The notes beneath the pieces were generated by a model that saw nothing but the letters and a program-made list of their open reading frames with translations, was not told where the DNA came from and searched no databases. Shown here piece by piece: positions 5,981-10,445 of a DNA stretch of 10,445 nucleotides. This stretch comes from Flavobacteriaceae bacterium (GTDB lineage Bacteria; Bacteroidota; Bacteroidia; Flavobacteriales; Flavobacteriaceae). The number at the start of each line of letters is the position of its first letter. Within the stretch, counting starts at the first letter, position 1. The stretch is from NCBI GenBank assembly GCA_013214425.1, contig JABSPN010000075.1:1-10445 (forward strand), written 5' to 3'. The position numbers and the translations under genes were made by a program.

Positions 5981-7894
5981 TCACTTTTTTCCTTTGCCTC
6001 TTTGTTGTTTTTCAGCCTCAGCCATCATCTCTCTCATTCGCTTTTGAAACTTGTTTTCTTTAACAGGCTTCTTTTTGTTTTCTTCTATTTGAGCTAATAT
6101 TTTCTTTTCATCAATTAAGAACTTCTTAATCGCAAACATGATTCCGATGGTTAATAAGTTCGAAATAAAATAATACAAACTCAATCCACTTGCGTATTGA
6201 TTAAAGAAGAACAACATCATGATTGGAGAAATATATAACATATACTTCATCATCTTTTGCATGTCTGGCATTCCTTCTTGAGTAGGCATCGACATATTTG
6301 CTTGTTGACTCTGGCTCATTCTCATGTAGAAGAAAATGGCAATCGATGCTAAGATTGGGAATAAACTCACATGATTTCCGTAAAAAGGAATTTCGAACGG
6401 CAATTTGAATACCTCATCGTAAGCCGATAAATCTTCTGCCCATAGGAATCCTTTTTGTCTTAATCCGATTTCTGAAGGGAAGAATCTAAATAATGCAAAG
6501 AAAATTGGCATCTGCATTAAGGCAGGTATACAACCCGACATCATACTTACGCCGGTTTTCTTTTGTAAAGCCATTACTTCTTGCTGACGCTTCATCGCAT
6601 CTTTCTTATCTGGATACTTCTCATTGATCGCTTGCATCTCTGGTCTAATCACCTTCATCTTTGCACTCGATAAGTAAGACTTGTATACCAAAGGTGACAT
6701 TAATAAACGAACAACAATTGTCATCAAGATAATAATCAATCCGTAGCTACCGATAAAACTACTTAGGAAGTCGAATATTGGAATAAACAACCATTTGTTT
6801 AAGTATTTAAACAAGAAGAAATCTCCCAGGTTGATAATTTCTGTTAGGTCTTTATCATACCCATTTAGTATCTGGTAATCGTTTGGGCCATAATACCATT
6901 GCATGTTTTCATTTATCTCTCCGTTTTGTAAGGCTAAATTCGTATCTAAATTATACTGCTTAAGATAAGGTGAATCTGACTCTGAAACTCTAGCTTCAGT
7001 CAACATTTTCTGTTTCATATCTGCCTTAGCAAAAGGCTTGTCGGTCAATAAGATTGAAGAGAAAAAATGTTGTTTGTATCCTACCCAGGTTACCGAATCA
7101 ATCACATCATCATCGTCAGAAGTGTAGGTAAAACAATCTACTTCACCAGCATTGTAGTGTAAATAAGAGTTTTGATGTTCGTAAGAGATACTCTTTTCGT
7201 TTCTTATAGTCTTTAAATCCCATTCTAATTTGATTGGATTATTACTATTGATCACATCACTCAATCCTTGGGAACGGATAGCGAAATCGATCATATAGTC
7301 TTCTTTTTTAATCTCGTAACGGTACTCTAAGAACTTGGTATCTGAAACTTTCAGTTTCATCGATAATACCTGACTTCCATCTTTTTGAGTAAGTGTTGGA
7401 CTAAAATAAAGATCTTTTGTATTTAGTATTCTACTGTCTGTTGTTCCGAAGTTAAGATTAAAATCAGCATTATTATCTTTAACTAAGTACAGTGGTTTTT
7501 TATCAAAGGTCTTGAACTTTTTTAACTCAGCTGTTTTAAGGTATCCTCCTTTATTACTGAATTCTAATTTTAATAAATCAGTTTCTACTGTAGTGGTTTG
7601 ATCTGAAGCATTTAATCCAGATGCAGCAAAATAACCTAATTTGCTTTGTAAAGCGACAACAGCAAGAGAATCTTTACCATTGGCTTTAAAATCTTCAGCA
7701 GTGACTTCTTTAGTATTTGTATTCGTACTGGTTGAAGTGCTATCGGTTTGAGCTGTTTGCTCTGTTTTAGTATTTTCGTCTGCATTTTCAGGATTTTCTT
7801 CATCACCTTTGTTATTGTAGAACATGAAGGTAATTAACCCTGCGATAAGGATATAACCAATTAATTGGTTTAAATCGAATTTTTTGTCTTCCAT
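5981..7894 (-). CDS. yidC: Membrane protein insertase YidC (long, Bacteroidota form)
   Basis: This inner-membrane insertase works alone or with SecYEG to place and fold membrane proteins. The 637 residues run as follows. An N-terminal transmembrane helix (about 10-26) is followed by a Ser/Thr/Asn/Glu-rich linker (about 30-65). A large periplasmic beta-sandwich domain (about 78-355) contains LLKLEFSNKGGYLKTAELKK near 107-126. The conserved insertase core follows, with hydrophobic helices near 384-404, 455-472, 509-525, 550-565 and 570-590. Arg396 in IVVRLLMSPLVYKS is the conserved positive charge of the hydrophilic groove. The cytoplasmic hairpin loop between the first two core helices (about 405-450) is charged, and the C-terminal tail (595-637) is strongly basic, as in ribosome-binding tails. 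The length fits the family in Bacteroidota. Start ATG at 7894. It lies 76 bp after pyrG, from which it may be co-transcribed, but a TATATTTG box and a hairpin in the leader suggest its own control. Confidence 0.97.
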   Translation of the reverse strand: MEDKKFDLNQLIGYILIAGLITFMFYNNKGDEENPENADENTKTEQTAQTDSTSTSTNTNTKEVTAEDFKANGKDSLAVVALQSKLGYFAASGLNASDQTTTVETDLLKLEFSNKGGYLKTAELKKFKTFDKKPLYLVKDNNADFNLNFGTTDSRILNTKDLYFSPTLTQKDGSQVLSMKLKVSDTKFLEYRYEIKKEDYMIDFAIRSQGLSDVINSNNPIKLEWDLKTIRNEKSISYEHQNSYLHYNAGEVDCFTYTSDDDDVIDSVTWVGYKQHFFSSILLTDKPFAKADMKQKMLTEARVSESDSPYLKQYNLDTNLALQNGEINENMQWYYGPNDYQILNGYDKDLTEIINLGDFFLFKYLNKWLFIPIFDFLSSFIGSYGLIIILMTIVVRLLMSPLVYKSYLSSAKMKVIRPEMQAINEKYPDKKDAMKRQQEVMALQKKTGVSMMSGCIPALMQMPIFFALFRFFPSEIGLRQKGFLWAEDLSAYDEVFKLPFEIPFYGNHVSLFPILASIAIFFYMRMSQSQQANMSMPTQEGMPDMQKMMKYMLYISPIMMLFFFNQYASGLSLYYFISNLLTIGIMFAIKKFLIDEKKILAQIEENKKKPVKENKFQKRMREMMAEAEKQQRGKGKK

Positions 7895-7899
7895 AATTA

Positions 7900-7947
7900 T
7901 TTTTTGATGACAAAGCGGTGCTTTATCATTTATAAATTGTCAAAAAA
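7900..7947 (-). promoter_or_regulatory. yidC leader inverted repeats / 5' UTR hairpin
   Basis: On the minus strand, ATGATAAAGC-ACC-GCTTTGTCAT (7929 to 7907) forms a 10-bp hairpin with one G-U pair and a 3-nt loop, 12 nt before the yidC ATG. An outer arm pair, TTTTTTGA (7947-7940) with TCAAAAAA (7907-7900), is also perfectly complementary, with TTGTC/GACAA complementarity next to it, so two partly exclusive folds are possible. No U-run follows the stem, so it is not a terminator. If the TATATTTG box at 7953-7960 is the -7 element, the mRNA would begin almost exactly at the outer arm. Regulation of yidC translation is inferred. Confidence 0.5.
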
Positions 7948-7952
7948 GCGAC

Positions 7953-7960
7953 CAAATATA
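7953..7960 (-). promoter_or_regulatory. Putative yidC promoter (-7 box)
   Basis: TATATTTG on the minus strand is a perfect TAnnTTTG match in the pyrG-yidC intergenic region, placing a start near 7946 and a leader of about 52 nt. I find no TTG at the expected -33 distance; that region falls in the 3' end of pyrG. Confidence 0.4.
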
Positions 7961-7970
7961 CGAATAATGA

Positions 7971-9581
7971 CTAATTGACACGTTTCTTATTCTCTAAAGC
8001 TGCTTTAACAAAAGCTACGAATAGCGGATGTGGTGCTGCCACAGTACTTTTATATTCTGGATGATATTGTACTCCCACAAACCATGGATGGTCTGGAATT
8101 TCAACTATTTCTACTAAATTGGTTTCAGGGTTAAATCCGGTAGCCTTCATTCCTCCTGAAACAATTTGACCTTTATAAAGATTATTGAATTCATAACGAT
8201 GACGATGGCGTTCTCCAATAATTTCTTGTTGATACACATCGTATACAATTGAATCTTTTTCTAGTTGACACTTCCAAGATCCTAATCGCATTGTTCCCCC
8301 TTTGTCAACTACAGTTTTTTGCTCTTCCATTAAATTGATTACTGGGTGTTTGGCTTTCTTGTTCATTTCAGTAGAAATGGCATCTTTTAATCCAAGAACA
8401 TTTCTAGAGAATTCAATCACTGCCATTTGCATTCCTAAACAAATTCCGAAGAAAGGAACCCTATTTTCTCTGGCATATTGAACTGCGTCAATTTTTCCTT
8501 CAATTCCTCTTTCTCCAAAACCAGGAGCAACAAGAATTCCATCTAATTCTTTTAACTCTTCAATATTAATATGTTCTGAGTGAATTGACTTGACTTTTAC
8601 TTTTACTTCATTAGCTGCACCTGCATGAACAAACGCTTCTAATATTGATTTGTATGAATCTTGTAACTCTACATACTTCCCAATTAAACCAATAGTTACT
8701 TCATCTTTTGGATTTTTATGACGCTTTAAAAACTCATTCCAATGCGTTAAGTCTGGTGTGTTTTCATGAGACAATTTTAAACGCTTTAAAACTGCGGTAT
8801 CCAATCCTTCTTCCAGCATCAAATTAGGCACATCATATATAGTAGAGGCATCTATCGATTGAATTACCTCCTCTTTTTGCACGTTACAAAACAGCGCTAA
8901 TTTTCTTCTGATATCATCTGTCAATTCATGCTCTGTTCTACACACTAAGATATCGGCTTTTAATCCGCTCTCCATTAAAGCTTTCACTGAGTGTTGAGTT
9001 GGTTTAGTCTTTAACTCTCCAGCTGCTGCTAAATAAGGCACTAATGTTAAGTGAATTACAATCGCGTTTTCATCACCTAATTCCCATTTCAATTGTCGTA
9101 CAGCTTCTATATAAGGTAAGGACTCAATGTCACCTACTGTTCCTCCTATTTCAGTAATGACAATATCATAGTCTCCAGATTTACCTAAAATCTGAACTCT
9201 TCTTTTTATTTCATTAGTGATATGCGGTACAACCTGAACTGTTTTTCCTAAGAATTCTCCTCGTCTTTCCTTTTCTATAACCGATTGGTAAATTCTTCCT
9301 GTAGTCACATTATTAGACTGGGAAGTAGCCACATTTAAAAAGCGCTCATAATGCCCTAAATCAAGATCTGTTTCTGCACCATCTTCTGTTACATAACATT
9401 CTCCATGTTCATAAGGATTTAACGTACCTGGATCAACATTAATGTAAGGATCTAATTTTTGAATGGTTACTGAAAAACCTCTTGCTTGTAGTAACTTGGC
9501 TAAAGAGGCGGCTATGATACCTTTTCCTAAAGATGATGTAACCCCTCCGGTTACAAAAATATACTTAGCTGTGTGTGACAT
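7971..9581 (-). CDS. pyrG: CTP synthase
   Basis: This enzyme makes CTP from UTP with ATP and glutamine, the last step of pyrimidine nucleotide synthesis. From the ATG at 9581 it has 536 residues. The N-terminal amidoligase domain starts with KYIFVTGGVTSSLGKGI (P-loop, about 12-22), then DPYINVDPGTLNPYEHGECYVTEDGAETDLDLGHYERF, GGTVGDIESLPYIEA and GELKTKPTQHSVKAL. The C-terminal class I glutamine amidotransferase domain has APGFGERG, the nucleophile Cys381 in FFGICLGMQMA, and His507/Glu509 in GVQYHPEYKS. All catalytic residues are intact and the length is normal. The frame continues eight codons upstream to a TTG at 9605, but that codon lies inside a perfect TAnnTTTG box, upstream of the likely transcription start. 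Homologues also begin just before KYIFVTGG, so the ATG is chosen. yidC follows 76 bp downstream with no terminator between; read-through is likely. A pyrG-yidC pair is, to my memory, frequent in Flavobacteriia. Confidence 0.97.
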   Translation of the reverse strand: MSHTAKYIFVTGGVTSSLGKGIIAASLAKLLQARGFSVTIQKLDPYINVDPGTLNPYEHGECYVTEDGAETDLDLGHYERFLNVATSQSNNVTTGRIYQSVIEKERRGEFLGKTVQVVPHITNEIKRRVQILGKSGDYDIVITEIGGTVGDIESLPYIEAVRQLKWELGDENAIVIHLTLVPYLAAAGELKTKPTQHSVKALMESGLKADILVCRTEHELTDDIRRKLALFCNVQKEEVIQSIDASTIYDVPNLMLEEGLDTAVLKRLKLSHENTPDLTHWNEFLKRHKNPKDEVTIGLIGKYVELQDSYKSILEAFVHAGAANEVKVKVKSIHSEHINIEELKELDGILVAPGFGERGIEGKIDAVQYARENRVPFFGICLGMQMAVIEFSRNVLGLKDAISTEMNKKAKHPVINLMEEQKTVVDKGGTMRLGSWKCQLEKDSIVYDVYQQEIIGERHRHRYEFNNLYKGQIVSGGMKATGFNPETNLVEIVEIPDHPWFVGVQYHPEYKSTVAAPHPLFVAFVKAALENKKRVN

Positions 9582-9602
9582 GTGTGCGCTGTTAAACGCA
9601 TG

Positions 9603-9610
9603 CAAATTTA
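9603..9610 (-). promoter_or_regulatory. Putative pyrG promoter (-7 box)
   Basis: TAAATTTG (followed by C) on the minus strand matches TAnnTTTG exactly and would start transcription near 9597, about 16 nt before the pyrG ATG. A TTG at the -33 distance is not evident. The box overlaps the TTG at 9605, so that codon cannot be translated from this promoter, which supports the ATG at 9581 as start. Confidence 0.45.
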
Positions 9611-9659
9611 GGGATTTATCTGAAATTATTTTGGATTTAAAAGACTTATTTTTCCTAGT

Positions 9660-9914
9660 TTAGAAATTCTTTTGAATATTCCGAATCAAATGTTCTAATC
9701 CATTCATTTTCAGCTCGTATACCTGTTGCAATTGTAATCCCAACTTCCCTTTCGGAAAGCCTTTATTCTGATACCAAACAAGATAGTATTCTGGTAAATC
9801 AATTAAATACCTGTCTTTGTATTTTCCAAAAGGCATTTTGGCCTTCGCTAAATCTATTAGGAATTGTTTATCAATCACTAAATTTTGGTATTTCAGGCGT
9901 GAGTTTTTCTCCAT
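9660..9914 (-). CDS. DUF3820 family protein
   Basis: This is a small protein of 84 residues with the DUF3820 signature KMPFGKYKDRYLIDLPEYYLVWYQNKGFPKGKLGLQLQQVYELKMNGLEHLI (about residues 26-77). The family is widespread in Bacteroidota and Proteobacteria. Its biochemical role is unknown to me, and the small soluble protein lacks a signal peptide or membrane helix. The ATG at 9914 lies 44 bp inside the upstream gene. A GTG at 9878 would give a 72-residue protein starting MIDKQFLIDLAKAKMPFGKY, closer to the homologue length I remember, with only 8 bp of overlap. Either start implies translational coupling to the SH3-like gene. No terminator is visible between its stop and pyrG, but pyrG seems to have its own promoter. 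Confidence 0.85.
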   Translation of the reverse strand: MEKNSRLKYQNLVIDKQFLIDLAKAKMPFGKYKDRYLIDLPEYYLVWYQNKGFPKGKLGLQLQQVYELKMNGLEHLIRNIQKNF

Positions 9915-10445
9915 CCCAAGTTAACTCTAAACTAACTTCACGAGTGACTTCATGTTTGGACTCTTCATCTTCTAAAACGTAGCTAACTCTTGTGAATTTT
10001 ATTTTATCTCCAATAAACTTGAATTCTTCACTAAATGAATATATATCAGCATCAACAATTTGGGATAAATCTGCTATATGAGTGAGTTCATTCTCAAACC
10101 AAAATATATAGGTATAACCTCCTTCTTGCCCACATGCTTCAGAAAAATAATCTACCTTCAATATATTATCAAGCCTAGGAAGTCCATTGTTTCCCAATAA
10201 ACTTAATTCAAATTCATTCCCTGAAAGTCTAAATTCTTTTTCCTCTATCAGTTGTGCATTATCAATAACTCTAGTTAATAAAATCACTTGATGATCTTCT
10301 TTTTTTTCTTTCCGAAGAGAAAATAGAAATACGTGATCGTTTTCTTTAATCCTTTTTAAGGAAAGTAAGCCCCCAACAATAAATCCTTTTTTCCCTTTAT
10401 ATTCAACTTGATACCAGGAATAATCAATATTATTGTAAGTATACT
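9871..10445 (-). CDS. Hypothetical protein with SH3-like segment, 5' end outside the window
   Basis: The frame is open without a stop from 10443 down to the TGA at 9871-9873, giving at least 190 residues, so the gene is truncated by the window edge. The GTG at 10287 is only an internal Val codon. The first visible residues, from YTYNNIDYSWYQVEYKGKK and on through GFIVGGLLSLKR, resemble the end of a bacterial SH3 domain (pattern WYxVxYxGKxGWVxxxYL). The remainder (about 45-190) is acidic, mixed alpha/beta in look, with FRLSGNEFELSLLG, a CGQEGG motif and a run of beta-like strands ending LELTWDGEKLTPEIPKFSD. I do not recognise this part. SH3-like domains in such proteins often sit in exported proteins, but the N-terminus that would show a signal peptide is missing. 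It overlaps the DUF3820 start and probably forms an operon with it. Confidence 0.75.
   Translation of the reverse strand, partial: YTYNNIDYSWYQVEYKGKKGFIVGGLLSLKRIKENDHVFLFSLRKEKKEDHQVILLTRVIDNAQLIEEKEFRLSGNEFELSLLGNNGLPRLDNILKVDYFSEACGQEGGYTYIFWFENELTHIADLSQIVDADIYSFSEEFKFIGDKIKFTRVSYVLEDEESKHEVTREVSLELTWDGEKLTPEIPKFSD

Noticed and set aside
9582..9605. TTG start giving an eight-residue N-terminal extension of CTP synthase
   Set aside because: The codon lies within the probable -7 box and the extension is not typical of the family; the ATG at 9581 fits better.
1..10445. Mobile element, phage, CRISPR or defence system
   Set aside because: I see no transposase, integrase, terminal inverted repeats, spaced repeat array, restriction, toxin or nuclease domain; the gene content is housekeeping plus envelope proteins.

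Overview
The window is AT-rich and carries hallmarks of the phylum Bacteroidota, most likely a marine or environmental member of the Flavobacteriaceae. The evidence is a subtilase with a C-terminal type IX secretion (T9SS) sorting domain, a lipoprotein with an acidic stretch right after the lipobox Cys, a long Bacteroidota-type YidC, a DUF3820 protein, promoter candidates of the TAnnTTTG (-7) type, and A/T-rich leaders without clear Shine-Dalgarno sites. I cannot name the genus or species.

Layout, left to right. Positions 9-912 (minus) hold a nitronate monooxygenase gene broken by a frameshifting deletion of about 38 bp. A hairpin terminator (918-952) separates it from a secreted subtilisin-like protease (974-2620, minus). 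That gene lies 31 bp downstream of mnmA (2652-3839, minus), a tRNA 2-thiolation enzyme. A terminator that overlaps the likely mnmA promoter (3855-3892) and a GC-richer, hairpin-bearing 94-bp patch (3911-4004) come next. Beyond them is a secreted MORN/YwqK-repeat protein (4008-4703, minus). A 223-bp divergent intergenic region leads to the only plus-strand gene, a two-domain fasciclin lipoprotein (4927-5907). A perfect 12-bp-stem terminator (5933-5960) separates it from the convergent yidC (5981-7894, minus). pyrG (7971-9581, minus) lies 76 bp upstream of yidC. The right end holds a DUF3820 gene (9660-9914, minus) overlapping the 3' end of an SH3-like gene (9871 to the window edge, minus) that is truncated at its 5' end by the window boundary.

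How the genes relate: pyrG (CTP synthesis), yidC (membrane protein insertion) and mnmA (tRNA modification) are housekeeping genes. The subtilase, YwqK-like protein and fasciclin lipoprotein all carry export signals, so roughly half the window serves the cell envelope or secreted space. No gene-free stretch exceeds 300 bp. I see no tRNA, rRNA, CRISPR array, transposase, phage gene or defence island, and no convincing new multi-gene system. The observations most worth checking are the broken nitronate monooxygenase, the yidC leader hairpin, the repeated decamer in the fasciclin promoter region and the GC-richer patch at 3911-4004. Family assignments and homologue comparisons are from memory, without any search.
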